This document shows, piece after piece, positions 33,567 through 43,372 of a DNA stretch of 64,000 nt. Below the pieces are notes generated by a model, which was not told where the DNA came from, did no database searches, and saw nothing but the letters and a program-made list of their open reading frames with translations. This DNA comes from Pseudomonadota bacterium (GTDB taxonomy: Bacteria; Pseudomonadota; Gammaproteobacteria; Steroidobacterales; JBCBZW01), in contig JBCBZW010000003.1 in the NCBI GenBank assembly GCA_039815145.1, positions 1 to 64,000 on the forward strand. The letters run 5' to 3'. The position numbers and the translations under genes are program-made. Numbering within the stretch: position 1 is the stretch's first letter; every line of letters begins with the position of its first letter.

Positions 33567-35645
33567 ATGACGACCTACCGATGGCCTCGGCCCCGGTGGG
33601 TAGGGCTCGCGCTCGCGCTGCTCGTTATCGGGGGGAGCCTTCTTGCGGCAGGCACCTCCACGGCGCGCGTGCTCGACATCGAGATCGACACCACCTGGGA
33701 GGTGCCTCGGATCCCGGGCGCGACCCATCCTGACTACGTGGTGGACGTCGGCCGGGTCCAGTTCGGCGTCGATCCTAACCTGCCTGCTAACCGCGCTGTG
33801 GTCGATCTCGATCGTGCACCGCGCGATGCGGACGGCCTCGTCCGCTCCACCGCTGACCTGGTGATCCTGCGTCCCCGCGATCCCGATGATGGCGCACGGA
33901 CCTGCCTGATGGGCGTGAGCAATCGGGGCGGCAAGGCGCTGCTTCGCTACTTCAACGCTGGCAGCCGAGGGCCCCTCTCGCCGGACTCGCCCGAGGTCTT
34001 CGGCGATGGCCTGCTCATGGAGCTCGGCTTCACCATCATCTGGGTCGGCTGGCAGGCCGACGTGCCGCGGGAACCGGGGCGGCTGCGCCTGGAGGTGCCC
34101 GTCGCCACGGATAACGGGCGGGCCATCGGTGGCTTGGTGCGCACGGACTGGGTGGTCGATCAGCGAGTCGACCGCCTGACCCTGGGGCATCGCGGCCACG
34201 TCGCTTATCCGGTCGTAGAACCAGACGACGTGCGTAACGTGCTGACCCGCCGTGCGGGGCGCGACGCACCGCGCAACGTGGTGCCGCGGTCTCGCTGGTA
34301 CTTCGGCACCCAGCAGGACATTCGCGCCCGTGGCGTCTTCGACCCCGGGTTCATCTACGAGCTCGTGTACCGCTCGCGAGATCCCCGGGTGATGGGCCTC
34401 GGCTTCACCGCAGTGCGTGACATGGTGAGCTACGCCAAGTACGCGGATGACCGTCGCTTCCAGGCGGAGCACTGCCTGGGCTTCGGCGTCTCCCAGACCG
34501 GGCGGTTCCTGCGCCACTTCCTGTACCAGGGGTTCAACGGCGACGAGCTCGGTCGTCGCGCCTTCGATGGGATGCTGATCCACACCGCGGGCGCCGGGCG
34601 AGGGAGCTTCAACCATCGCTTCGCGCAGCCCTCGCGCGACGGCCATCGCTACTCATCGTTCTACTACCCCACGGACGTGTTTCCCTTCACGTCGGCTGAG
34701 GAGAAGGACCCGATCAGCGGCCGCGAGGACGGCCTGTTGGCCGCCTACGCGGAGACGGAACTCGCCCCGCGCATCCTCTACACGAACACGGGCTACGAGT
34801 ACTACGCCCGCGCCGCTTCGCTCATCCACACCTCGGCCGACGGTCGCCGCGACGTGGAGGCGTTGGATAACGAGCGCATCTATCTGCTCGCCAGCGGCCA
34901 GCACTTCGTCGATAGCTGGCCACCCGCCGTGAGTGCGGATCGGGTCGCCTCGCGTGGCAACCCGGTGGACTTCCTGGTGAACCTGCGGGCCCTGATCGTG
35001 GCTCTATCGACGTGGGTGAAGGACGATGTGGCGCCTCCCCCGAGCTTATATCCCCGTTTGGTGGGCGGGTCGCTGGTGCCGGTCAATAAGCTCGACTTCC
35101 CCTACATCCCTGGCGTGCTTCGCCCGGAGGTGGTGCACACGCCGGCGCGCTTGGACTTCGGGCGCCGTTGGACTGAGGGCGTCGCCCTACGCCAGCCGCC
35201 GACGGTGAGCGACCCCTACCCGGTCTTCGTGCCGCAGGTGGATCGCTTCGGCAACGAATTCGCTGGCGTGCGCAACGTCGAGCTGCGCGCGCCGCTCGCC
35301 ACCTACACCCCGTGGAGTTTCCGCGACGGGTTGGCTAACCCGTCGGAGTTGGCCGACTTTCGTGGCCTCTTCGTGCCCTTGCAATTGGATACCGCCGCTG
35401 CGAACGACGCGGGTGACGAACGGCCCGCGGTGGGTGAGATCTACGCGAGTCGGGCGGCCTACGTGGCGCGGGTGGATACGGCGATCGAGGCGCTGGTGTC
35501 CGAACGCTTCCTGCTGCCGCGAGATCGCAGTCGCGTGCGTCAGCGAGCCCTGGCGACGTGGGATCTGGTGGTCGGCGCCCAGGGGCTGGTGGAAGAGGAA
35601 AGTCAGGCGGCCAACACCCAGCCGACCGAACCCGCTTCGCGCTGA
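33567..35645 (+). CDS. Exported alpha/beta-hydrolase-domain protein
   Basis: 692 residues. An N-terminal signal or anchor (about 7-34, WVGLALALLVIGGSLLAAG) is followed by a large protein of the alpha/beta hydrolase domain family seen in gamma- and alphaproteobacteria. The likely nucleophile is in FGVSQTGRFLRHF (GxSxxG); DGMLIHTAGAGRGSFNHRF and SGQHFVDSW follow. Substrate unknown. ATG 33567 is preferred over GTG 33534 because it places the signal peptide near the start. It is 39 bases after gltA and closed by a strong terminator at 35663-35700. Confidence 0.8.
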   Translation: MTTYRWPRPRWVGLALALLVIGGSLLAAGTSTARVLDIEIDTTWEVPRIPGATHPDYVVDVGRVQFGVDPNLPANRAVVDLDRAPRDADGLVRSTADLVILRPRDPDDGARTCLMGVSNRGGKALLRYFNAGSRGPLSPDSPEVFGDGLLMELGFTIIWVGWQADVPREPGRLRLEVPVATDNGRAIGGLVRTDWVVDQRVDRLTLGHRGHVAYPVVEPDDVRNVLTRRAGRDAPRNVVPRSRWYFGTQQDIRARGVFDPGFIYELVYRSRDPRVMGLGFTAVRDMVSYAKYADDRRFQAEHCLGFGVSQTGRFLRHFLYQGFNGDELGRRAFDGMLIHTAGAGRGSFNHRFAQPSRDGHRYSSFYYPTDVFPFTSAEEKDPISGREDGLLAAYAETELAPRILYTNTGYEYYARAASLIHTSADGRRDVEALDNERIYLLASGQHFVDSWPPAVSADRVASRGNPVDFLVNLRALIVALSTWVKDDVAPPPSLYPRLVGGSLVPVNKLDFPYIPGVLRPEVVHTPARLDFGRRWTEGVALRQPPTVSDPYPVFVPQVDRFGNEFAGVRNVELRAPLATYTPWSFRDGLANPSELADFRGLFVPLQLDTAAANDAGDERPAVGEIYASRAAYVARVDTAIEALVSERFLLPRDRSRVRQRALATWDLVVGAQGLVEEESQAANTQPTEPASR

Positions 35646-35662
35646 GCACCTCGCAAGATAAA

Positions 35663-35700
35663 AAGGCCCGGGCGCCTGTTGGCGTCCGGGCCTTCCTTTT
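35663..35700. terminator. Rho-independent terminator, bidirectional
   Basis: AAGGCCCGGGCGCC / GGCGTCCGGGCCTT, a 14-bp stem with one G-U pair and a TGTT loop, preceded by A-residues and followed by CCTTTTT. Between the hydrolase stop (35645) and the stop of the minus-strand repeat protein (35723), serving both. Confidence 0.9.
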
Positions 35701-35722
35701 TCTGGTGGTGGTGCGGTGGCGC

Positions 35723-36688
35723 TTAGCTGTCGTCGCCGCTGTCACCGCCTTCCGGTGCATCGTCGGGGGGCGGCGTCCGCGTGGTGCTGACGTCGCGCTT
35801 CACATCGCCCGTCTCCGGATCACGGACCACGGTAACGTTGCGCGTGCCGCTGCCACCCTGGCGACCGTCGATGGTCGTGTCGCGGGTGAAGCCGTCGTCC
35901 GTCCGCGTGGTGGTGGTGTTGCGCGTGCGGCTGTTGCCCTGCGCATCGGTGGTCACCACATCCTTGGAGAACGTGCCCGCCTCGCGATCGACCGTACCGG
36001 TGGTCTCGCGGGTGCGCACCTGACCGTCGGCGCCGGTCACCGTGCTTTGGCGTTCGAAGCCCGTGTCCGTGCGGGTGGCGGTCTGGTCGATGGTCCGGGT
36101 GGTGCCATCGGGGTTGGTCACGGTGCGCTCGCGCGAGACCGAGCCTTCGCCGCGAGTGGTCGTGCTGTCGACCGTGCGTGTGTTGCCGTCGGCGCCGGTG
36201 ATGGTGCTCTGGCGGCTGACCGACCCGTCGTCGTTGCGCGTGGCGGTCTGGTCGACCGAGCGGGTTCTACCCTCCGGCCCCGTCACGGTGCTGGAGCGGC
36301 TGGCGGTACCGGCTTCGCGGTCCACCTCGCGGCTGCGCGTACGGGTGGCGCTGCGGCCGTCTTCGCCGGTCACGGTGGTGGTGCCACGGGCGCCGTTCTC
36401 CGTGCGTTCGCGTTGGCGATCAACGGAGCGATTCTCGTTGCGGTTGCCGCGGTCCGTGCTACGTCGCTCGCGCTGGGGGCGATCGGCGCCACCGCGACGG
36501 TTGCCTCCGCGATTCGCACCGCGTCGACGATCGTTGCTCTGGGCGAGGGCGAAGTCGCCGCTCAGCACCGACAGCAGCGAGCCTTGCGAGGCCGCCGGCG
36601 CGCTCGTCGCCGTGGCGGCGGAGGCGCTGCCAGCGCTCAGCAGTGCGGCCACGGCCAACATCAGCATAGGTCGGTGAAAGTTGTTCAT
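35723..36688 (-). CDS. Secreted tandem-repeat protein (Thr/Arg/Asp/Gly-rich)
   Basis: 321 residues. A signal peptide (about 1-24, MLMLAVAALLSAGSASA) is followed by an Arg/Gly/Asn-rich basic region (about 50-95) and then about seven imperfect 26-29-residue repeats (core TVTGADGxxRTxDxTxTR), ending with an acidic tail EGGDSGDDS. The alternation of Thr/Arg with Gly-Asp turns suggests a beta-helical or beta-sheet fibre. No catalytic motif. ATG 36688 is supported by GGGAG 8 nt upstream; a TTG at 36703 is less likely. It may be a surface or matrix protein. Confidence 0.8.
   Translation of the reverse strand: MNNFHRPMLMLAVAALLSAGSASAATATSAPAASQGSLLSVLSGDFALAQSNDRRRGANRGGNRRGGADRPQRERRSTDRGNRNENRSVDRQRERTENGARGTTTVTGEDGRSATRTRSREVDREAGTASRSSTVTGPEGRTRSVDQTATRNDDGSVSRQSTITGADGNTRTVDSTTTRGEGSVSRERTVTNPDGTTRTIDQTATRTDTGFERQSTVTGADGQVRTRETTGTVDREAGTFSKDVVTTDAQGNSRTRNTTTTRTDDGFTRDTTIDGRQGGSGTRNVTVVRDPETGDVKRDVSTTRTPPPDDAPEGGDSGDDS
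35800..36400 (-). repeat. Coding tandem repeats of about 80-87 bases
   Basis: About seven diverged copies encoding (T/S)(T/I)TG.(D/E)G..RT...T.TR units in the secreted protein 35723-36688. Repeat units differ by several residues, so this is old duplication and not recent expansion. Limits are approximate. Confidence 0.7.
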
Positions 36689-36791
36689 GTCAATGGCTCC
36701 CAATAGATAGAAATTCCAGCTGTTTCATGGCCTTGAGTGAGCCAAGGGTCAGCCTTCCCTGGCCTGTAACAACGCGGATCCAGGTCGCACG

Positions 36792-36817
36792 TTGACACGC
36801 GAGGCCGGTGCTATAGT
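36792..36817 (+). promoter_or_regulatory. Possible sigma-70-type promoter with extended -10 for the gene at 36897
   Basis: TTGACA at 36792-36797 and TATAGT at 36812-36817, the latter preceded by TGC (extended -10). The 14-base spacing is too short for a normal -35, so the extended -10 probably dominates. Leader about 73 bases. Confidence 0.4.
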
Positions 36818-36896
36818 GACCGCCCGCCGCGCGTTGGGCAGTCCCAGGGTAGTTCGCGCGCTTCTCGTATCGCCGCATTGATGAGGGCTCCAAGCG

Positions 36897-38819
36897 ATGC
36901 TCGAAACTCGCGACGGACGCATCATCGAAGTCCGTCAGGCCAGCGACGACGCCGTCACCGTACGCATTCGTTTCCCCCTGTCCGCCCGCTTTACCACGGT
37001 CCTTCAGTCGCGTCCCGAATCCGTGGTGTTCTCTGCGCGCAGTCGCGTCGCGCGTCTCGGCATCGATGTGCGCCCGAGCTCGCCACCGCAGCTGGAGCAG
37101 GCCCAGGGCGCCGCGATGCTGGAGGCGGTGATTCGCCCCTGGGTGTTCCTCGAGGAGGTCTGGCCGCTAGCCCGCGAACTCATCTTGCCGGGCCTCGCCG
37201 TGGGCCGACTGCTCTACTGTCCGGAGGAGCGTCGCCTGAGCGCCAGCGAGATCTTCGATGGCTATCAGCGCAATCAGTTCAAGCTCCCCGCGGGCTTCTC
37301 CATCACCAATGACGGGCGGGTGGTCATCCCGCCGCACCTGCAGATCTACGAGTTCGCCCGTAAGCTCAGCGCGCAAGATATCTGGACCGTGCTTACCGCG
37401 GCGGAGGGACGCACCTTACTCAACCGCTTGCAGATGCCGCGGCCGGTGCAGAATCTGGTGCTCGCGCCCGGGGAGGGGCTGATCACCTCCTGCACCGCGT
37501 TCTTGTTCAAGCACTTCGCGATGCTCGACAGCCGCCCCTCACCGATGGGCGGCCATCTGGAGGCGGTCGCCCTGGACCCGGTGCAGACGGCAAGTACACG
37601 CACCTTTCTGGAGCTCTTCAACAGCACGGATAACGTCGTCGTCAACCCTAGCGTCTACGCTAGCCTCTACCATGCGGATGCCGGCGACGACATTCCGCCA
37701 GCACGTCGGCCGCCGCCGCCGCGAGCCGATAACTCGGCAAGCCTGTACCAGCCCGGCGACTACCAGGCGCTGTGTGAGGTGTTCACCTACCCAGCCAACG
37801 GCGAGCGCACCTACGAGGCACGCCACGCGGCCGTGGTCAGCGATCCGCTGCCGAAGGAGATGCCCGAGTGGGTGACGCCCCGCGCCGTCGGGTCGTTGCA
37901 GCCGGGGCGCCTCGCCGTGCGCGCGCCGAGTACGATCCAGGAGCACGCGACGGCGCTGCTCGGTGAGCGCCAGGGTGTGCACCTGCTGCGCTATTTCCCG
38001 AACCTGACGGAGCACGCGGATCTCCTCGACCGTATGCGACGGGGCCTGGTGCGCGCCCTGGTGTTCGACAACGCCTCCTACGAACACAGCTTCTACCTGT
38101 CGGCGCGCGATCATGCGCGCTTGGCGGACTACGTCGATCTCGGCGTCGACGTCTATTGGTTGAACCGCGATCTTGGTCACCTGGTGAAGTACGTGGTCCG
38201 CGGCACGCGGGGATACTTTTGCGAGATCGACGAGATCGATCGCTTCATGACCTCGATCGTTGTGGCTGTCTACGGCTCTTCGCGCGCCCTCGGGGAGCGG
38301 GAGGAGTCTCGCTTGCGCCAGCTTCTGATCGAGCTGCAGGACTTCTTCGGCGGACGCCTGGCGGTGATTACGGGCGGCGGGCCGGGCGCCATGCGCGCGG
38401 CGGCCACGGTCGGCCGCGAACTCGACATGCTGGTGGGGGCGAGCTACCTGGAGATCGAGGATCAGCGCCACAACCGCCTGGCTCAGTTCTACCAGGTGTT
38501 TCAGGAGTCCTCACGCCATATTCGCCAGCGCTGGTTCGACATCGCCAGCTTCAACATCTTTCTGGTGGGCGGCGTGGGCACACTCGAGGAAGTGGGGCTG
38601 ACGCTAACCGACATGAAGCTCGGCCTCGCCGATGCGACGCCGCTGATTTTCTTAGGCGAGAATGAGGACGGCGATGCCTACTGGCAGCACCTCCGGGGAC
38701 AGTTGGCGCAGATGGTGGAGGCGGACCGCGCGCCCGCCAGTCTGCTGGACAACAGCCTGGTGACCGCGGACGCTGAACAGGTGATCCCCTTCTACCGCCG
38801 TGTCCTTCGCATCGGCTGA
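36897..38819 (+). CDS. Large protein with C-terminal LOG (lysine-decarboxylase-like) Rossmann domain
   Basis: 640 residues. About 450 residues of unrecognised N-terminal and middle sequence precede a C-terminal LOG-type domain with TGGGPGAMRAA (about 494-502) and VGGVGTLEE (about 557-565). LOG enzymes release nucleobases from nucleoside monophosphates (cytokinin activation in plants, PpnN in E. coli). The usual PGGxGTxxE motif has Val in place of Pro here but keeps the Gly-Thr and Glu. The unusual length and N-terminal half distinguish it from PpnN (about 454 residues). GAGGG lies 11 nt before the ATG. Confidence 0.7.
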   Translation: MLETRDGRIIEVRQASDDAVTVRIRFPLSARFTTVLQSRPESVVFSARSRVARLGIDVRPSSPPQLEQAQGAAMLEAVIRPWVFLEEVWPLARELILPGLAVGRLLYCPEERRLSASEIFDGYQRNQFKLPAGFSITNDGRVVIPPHLQIYEFARKLSAQDIWTVLTAAEGRTLLNRLQMPRPVQNLVLAPGEGLITSCTAFLFKHFAMLDSRPSPMGGHLEAVALDPVQTASTRTFLELFNSTDNVVVNPSVYASLYHADAGDDIPPARRPPPPRADNSASLYQPGDYQALCEVFTYPANGERTYEARHAAVVSDPLPKEMPEWVTPRAVGSLQPGRLAVRAPSTIQEHATALLGERQGVHLLRYFPNLTEHADLLDRMRRGLVRALVFDNASYEHSFYLSARDHARLADYVDLGVDVYWLNRDLGHLVKYVVRGTRGYFCEIDEIDRFMTSIVVAVYGSSRALGEREESRLRQLLIELQDFFGGRLAVITGGGPGAMRAAATVGRELDMLVGASYLEIEDQRHNRLAQFYQVFQESSRHIRQRWFDIASFNIFLVGGVGTLEEVGLTLTDMKLGLADATPLIFLGENEDGDAYWQHLRGQLAQMVEADRAPASLLDNSLVTADAEQVIPFYRRVLRIG

Positions 38820-38891
38820 GAGGGGCGAGCCCCGCGTGCCCCTGATCGCCTGTGGGGAACGGTGACGTTCGCAGAACGGTCGAAGCTATCG

Positions 38892-39581
38892 ATGATCCCG
38901 ATTCGTGACGAGAACCCCGCCACCCTGACTCCGGTGATCACCGTGCTGGTGCTGATCGCCTGCGTGGGGGTGTTCGTCTGGCAGCTCTCGCTAGGGCGGG
39001 CGAATCAGCTGGCAGTGCTCAGCCTGGGGCTTACGCCTAAGGTGCTCTTCGGCCTCGCCTCGCTGCCTTCGGAACTCACCCTGGTGCCGCCCGTGGCCAC
39101 CGTGTTCAGCTCCATGTTCCTGCACGGCTCGATTCTGCATATCGGGTCGAACATGCTCTACCTGTGGGTCTTCGGCGATAACGTCGAGTCGGAGTTGGGA
39201 CACGTCGGTTTCGCCCTCTTCTATCTCGCCTGCGGCGTGGCGGCAGCGCTTGCGCAGGCGATACCCGATCCCACCTCGACGGTACCGATGATCGGCGCGA
39301 GCGGCGCCATCTCGGGCATCCTCGGCGCGTACATGATCCTGTTTCCCACGGCGAAGGTGTCGGTGTTGTTCCCGCCGTTCTTCTTTCTGCGGCCGATCCC
39401 GCTGCCGGCCGTGCTCGTGCTGGGCGCCTGGTTCGCGCTGCAGCTGTTGGCCTCCCAGGCCGCGCCCGTGGGTGAGGGCGGTGGCGGCGTGGCCTTCCGC
39501 GCCCACATCGGCGGTTTCATCGCCGGGATTCTTCTGCTCAGCGTGTTTCCGCGCCGAAAGCACCGCCCCCAGGCGTCCTGA
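38892..39581 (+). CDS. Rhomboid-family intramembrane serine protease
   Basis: 229 residues with about six to seven membrane helices. Catalytic Ser137 lies in GASGAISG and His205 in FRAHIGGFIAG; HGSILHIGSNMLYLWVFGDNVE is the conserved first-half motif. It cleaves transmembrane substrates in the inner membrane; targets unknown. The start ATG 38892 (MIPIRDENP) matches the family; a GTG at 38862 with GGGGAAC upstream is the alternative. Its last 44 bases overlap the convergent oxoprolinase gene. Confidence 0.9.
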   Translation: MIPIRDENPATLTPVITVLVLIACVGVFVWQLSLGRANQLAVLSLGLTPKVLFGLASLPSELTLVPPVATVFSSMFLHGSILHIGSNMLYLWVFGDNVESELGHVGFALFYLACGVAAALAQAIPDPTSTVPMIGASGAISGILGAYMILFPTAKVSVLFPPFFFLRPIPLPAVLVLGAWFALQLLASQAAPVGEGGGGVAFRAHIGGFIAGILLLSVFPRRKHRPQAS

Positions 39582-42500
39582 TCACGAGTGTATCGCCGGC
39601 GTCCACCTCCACCTGGGTGCTCGCCGCCAGGTGCTCCTCGCTGCCGTCCGCACGCAGTAGCAGATTCTCGCCCGCCTGCCCTGAGCCGCCCCCCTGCAAG
39701 CCGAAGGGGCCCTGACGGCGATTGTTCGTGAGCAGGGAGAGTCGCATGGGCTCGAGGAAGTGCAGGCGGCGCTCGACGCCGTCGCCGCCGCACCAGCGAC
39801 CCCGTCCCCCGGAGCCTCGGCGGATCATGAAGGCCTCCACGCGCACGGGTAGGCGCCATTCCAGGATCTCCGCGTCCGTGAGGCGGGAGTTGGTCATGTG
39901 GGAGTGAATGGCGCTCGCCCCGGCGTAGCCCGGCCCGGCGCCGGTGCCCCCGCACAGGGTCTCGTAGTACTGGTGCGTGTCGTTGCCGAAGGTGATGTTG
40001 TTCATCGTGCCCTGGGCGCCAGCCTGCACGCCGAGGGCCCCGTACAGGGCGTCGGTGACGCACTGGGAGGTCTCGACGTTGCCGGCCACCACGGCGGCCG
40101 GCGCGCGAGGGTCGAGCATGGAGCCTTCGGGTATGGTCAGTTCGATCGGCGCCAGACAGCCTTCGTTCATGGGGATGTCGCGATCGACCAGGGTGCGAAA
40201 CACGTACAGCACGGCGGCGCGGCATACGGCCGCCGGCGCGTTGAAGTTGTTCGAGGCCTGCGCCGAGGTGCCGGTGAAGTCGACCACCGCCGTGCGCGCC
40301 TTCGGATCGAGGGCCACCCGGACGCGGATCTGCAGGTCGTTGTCCAGGGGGTAGTCGAACTGGCCAGCCGCTGGCAAGCGCGCGATCGCGCGGCGTACGC
40401 ACTCCTCGGCGTTGTGCTGCACGTGGGTGGTGTAGGCGCTCAGCACGTTGATGCCGAAGTGTGCCGCCGCGCGCTCCAGTTCCAGTCGGCCGCGTGCATT
40501 GGCGGCTAGCTGTGCCTGTAGGTCGGCGACGTTTCGCTCCGGCGCCCGTGCCGGCCAGCGGCCCGCCGCCAGGTGATCGCGTAGCGCTGCCTCGTTCAGC
40601 AGGCCCGCCTGCACCAGCGGGAAGTGATCGAAGAGTACCCCCTCCTCATCGATGTGCTCACTGAAGGCAGGCATCGAGCCCGGGGTGGTGCCGCCGATGT
40701 CCGCGTGATGGCCGCGCGAGGCGACGTAGAAATCGGGCGCCTGCGCCGACTCCCGCAGGTACACCGGGCTCACCACGGTGAGGTCCGGGAGGTGAGTGCC
40801 ACCGGCGTAGGGCGCGTTCAGCAGGAAGGCGTCGTCCGGTCGCGGCGTGCGCCCAAGCTGTGCTTCGCCGCGGATCACGGCCCGCACGCTCTCGCCCATC
40901 GAGCCTAGGTGAATGGGCATGTGAGGTGCGTTGGCGACCAGGCCTCCCTGGGCGTCGAAGACGGCGCAGGAGAAGTCCAGGCGCTCCTTGATGTTGACCG
41001 AGGACGCGGTGTGCTGCAGCACCGTGCCCATCTGCTCCGCGATGTGGCGAAAACGGTTGTTGAAGAGCTCGAGCAGGACGGGGTCGGCGTCGGTGTCGGC
41101 GTGGCGAGAGACGTGCGCGCCGGGTGCTTGCTTGCCGAGCGCGTGCCGCTCCAGCAGCAGGTGGCCTTGGGGATCCAGGGTGGCTGACCAGCCCGGGGAA
41201 ATCACGGTGGTGCCGTTGGCATCCACGATGATGGCGGGGCCTTCGATGCGGCCCGGCGCCTCGCATCGCTCGCGTAGGAAGTAAGGGGTGCGTCGCCAGT
41301 CACCGTCGAAGTAGACCTCGTGCACGAGGGCAGCGGCCTCGGCATCGATGCGAGGCGCCGGCGTGGTGTCAGCCGGTGCATCGCCCGTCTGGATGTCCGC
41401 GCCGGGCGCGATGGCTTCCACCTCGATGGACTCGACGACGATGACGCCATCGCGATGCGCGTAGCCGTAGTGCTGCTGGTGCAGGGTGGCGAGGGCCTGC
41501 GCCATACTCGTCGCGTCGTTGAGGGGCGTGGCGTGGGGGGTGTCCGTGCCCTCGTAGCGAAGGTGGGCGCGGTGTTCGAAGCGCAAGGAGGATGCGCTGC
41601 CGGCGCGGGCTCGCAGGGGCTGCCCCGCCTGTGCCTCCAGTGCCGACAGGGTGGGTGCGAGCTCGCCGAGGAGCGTCTCGCTGAGCTTCGCCTCGACCGG
41701 GTGCTGGCGGATCTCGCGGATGTCGGCAAGGCCCATACCGTAGGCGGAGAGCACGCCCGCGTAGGGATGGATGAAGACCCGACGCAGGCCGAGGGCGTCC
41801 GCCACCGCGCACGCGTGCTGACCGCCCGCGCCGCCGAAGCAGCACAGGGTGAAGCGCGCGAGATCGAATCCGCGCTGCACGGTGAGGCGCTTGATGGCAC
41901 TCGCCATGTTGTCGACGGCGATGCGCAGGAAGCCTTCGGCGACATCCTCTTGCGAATAAATTTGTTCGCTCGCTCGATTGATCTCGTCCGTCAGTGCATC
42001 GAAGCGTTCCTTTACCGCGGTGAGATCGAGCGCCTGGTCCGCGTTAGGTCCGAAGACCTTCGGGAAGTAGCGAGGCTCCAAGCGGCCGAGCAGCAGGTTG
42101 GCGTCGGTCACCGTGAGAGGGCCGCCGCGACGGTAGCAGCAGGGGCCGGGGTCCGCGCCCGCCGAGGCGGGACCGACCTGGAAGCGACCGTCCTCGAAGC
42201 TCAGAATCGACCCGCCACCGGCGGCCACCGTGTCGATGCGCAGCATCGGCGCTCGCAGGCGTACGCCGGCCACCACGCTGTCCTGGGTGCGCTCCAGTTC
42301 CCCCGCGTAGAGGGCGACGTCGGTGGAGGTGCCCCCCATGTCGAAGCCGATCAGTGTGTGGAGGCCAACCGCATCACCCGTGCGCACCATGCCGACCACC
42401 CCGCCGGCGGGGCCCGACAACACCGCGTCCTTGCCGCGGAAGTGCTCCGCTTCGGTCAACCCACCATGGCTGCGCATGAAGAGGAGTCGCTGCGGCGTCA

Positions 42501-43218
42501 CCGTGGGGCCGCTGGCGTCTTCGGGCTCGGCCAGCGCCGCTTGGAACTGGGTGACGTAGCGCATCAGCAAGGGCGAGAGGTAGGCATCGGCGACCGTGGT
42601 ATCGCCGCGGCCGGTGAGGCGCGGCAGGGGTAAGACCTCACTGGAGACGCTCACATAGGTGAAGCCCAGGGTGCGGGCGAGGACGGCCGCCGTGCGCTCG
42701 TGCTGCGGGTAGCGATAGCCGTGCAGGAAGGTGATGGCGAGGCTGGTGATGCCCGCCTGGAGGGCGGCCTGTAGTGGGGCTCGCAGGGCCTGCGGATCGA
42801 GCGCTTGCAGTACCTCGCCCCGAGCCCCTATGCGCTCCGCGGCTTCGATCACCTGGGCGTAGAGCGGCGGTGGTCGGTGAATCTCGCGCGCGAAGAGCTC
42901 CGGGCGCGACTGGTCACCGATCGTGAGGGCATCGGCGAATCCAGCGGTGGTGAGCAGGACGCAGGGGTCGCCCTCGCGTTCAAGCAAGGCGTTGGTGGCG
43001 ACCGTTGTGCCCATTCGGATGGCGTGAACTGGCGCACGCCCAGCGTCCTTCGCTTCGCGCAGGATCGAACGCACGCCGTGGGCGGCGGCGTCCGTGTAGC
43101 GCTCCGGTGCCTCGCTCAAAAACTTCCGGCACTGAACGCTGCCGTCAGGGGCGCGCGCCACGATGTCCGTGAAGGTGCCGCCGCGATCTATCCAGAACTC
43201 CCAGCCCGGCGCCTGCAC
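39538..43218 (-). CDS. 5-oxoprolinase (hydantoinase A/B fusion)
   Basis: 1226 residues, the HyuA-HyuB fusion of ATP-dependent oxoprolinases. HyuA half: WIDRGGTFTDIVARAPDG start, ATNALLEREG, GFDMGGTSTDVALY (ATPase fold) and CCFGGAGGQHACAVADALG. HyuB half (from about 720) with PHMPIHLGSMGES, APYAGGTHLPDLTVVSPVY, and ASRGHHADIGGTTPGSMPA. It opens 5-oxo-L-proline to glutamate with ATP hydrolysis. GTG start with GAGGGC 8 nt upstream. Confidence 0.93.
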   Translation of the reverse strand: MQAPGWEFWIDRGGTFTDIVARAPDGSVQCRKFLSEAPERYTDAAAHGVRSILREAKDAGRAPVHAIRMGTTVATNALLEREGDPCVLLTTAGFADALTIGDQSRPELFAREIHRPPPLYAQVIEAAERIGARGEVLQALDPQALRAPLQAALQAGITSLAITFLHGYRYPQHERTAAVLARTLGFTYVSVSSEVLPLPRLTGRGDTTVADAYLSPLLMRYVTQFQAALAEPEDASGPTVTPQRLLFMRSHGGLTEAEHFRGKDAVLSGPAGGVVGMVRTGDAVGLHTLIGFDMGGTSTDVALYAGELERTQDSVVAGVRLRAPMLRIDTVAAGGGSILSFEDGRFQVGPASAGADPGPCCYRRGGPLTVTDANLLLGRLEPRYFPKVFGPNADQALDLTAVKERFDALTDEINRASEQIYSQEDVAEGFLRIAVDNMASAIKRLTVQRGFDLARFTLCCFGGAGGQHACAVADALGLRRVFIHPYAGVLSAYGMGLADIREIRQHPVEAKLSETLLGELAPTLSALEAQAGQPLRARAGSASSLRFEHRAHLRYEGTDTPHATPLNDATSMAQALATLHQQHYGYAHRDGVIVVESIEVEAIAPGADIQTGDAPADTTPAPRIDAEAAALVHEVYFDGDWRRTPYFLRERCEAPGRIEGPAIIVDANGTTVISPGWSATLDPQGHLLLERHALGKQAPGAHVSRHADTDADPVLLELFNNRFRHIAEQMGTVLQHTASSVNIKERLDFSCAVFDAQGGLVANAPHMPIHLGSMGESVRAVIRGEAQLGRTPRPDDAFLLNAPYAGGTHLPDLTVVSPVYLRESAQAPDFYVASRGHHADIGGTTPGSMPAFSEHIDEEGVLFDHFPLVQAGLLNEAALRDHLAAGRWPARAPERNVADLQAQLAANARGRLELERAAAHFGINVLSAYTTHVQHNAEECVRRAIARLPAAGQFDYPLDNDLQIRVRVALDPKARTAVVDFTGTSAQASNNFNAPAAVCRAAVLYVFRTLVDRDIPMNEGCLAPIELTIPEGSMLDPRAPAAVVAGNVETSQCVTDALYGALGVQAGAQGTMNNITFGNDTHQYYETLCGGTGAGPGYAGASAIHSHMTNSRLTDAEILEWRLPVRVEAFMIRRGSGGRGRWCGGDGVERRLHFLEPMRLSLLTNNRRQGPFGLQGGGSGQAGENLLLRADGSEEHLAASTQVEVDAGDTLVIRTPGGGAFGAETR

Positions 43219-43372
43219 GCAGTCAGCCCTCGTTCAGCTTCTCTCAGGTAAGAAGGAAGACCGTGACAGGCCGCCGGGGTAGGCGCAAGGGCGAGCGACA
43301 GTCTATGCTCGGCATCGACATGCGATGGATCACGCCCCTTGCTCACCTCCTGGCTGATGACAGGAGATGCTC

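Noticed and set aside
36738-36766. TGAGCC-N17-GGCCTG on the plus strand, an eighth regulon promoter
   Set aside because: The -10 differs (GGCCTG), the YA start dinucleotide is absent at the fixed position, and the gene starts 130 bases away, unlike the 24-35-base leaders of the others.
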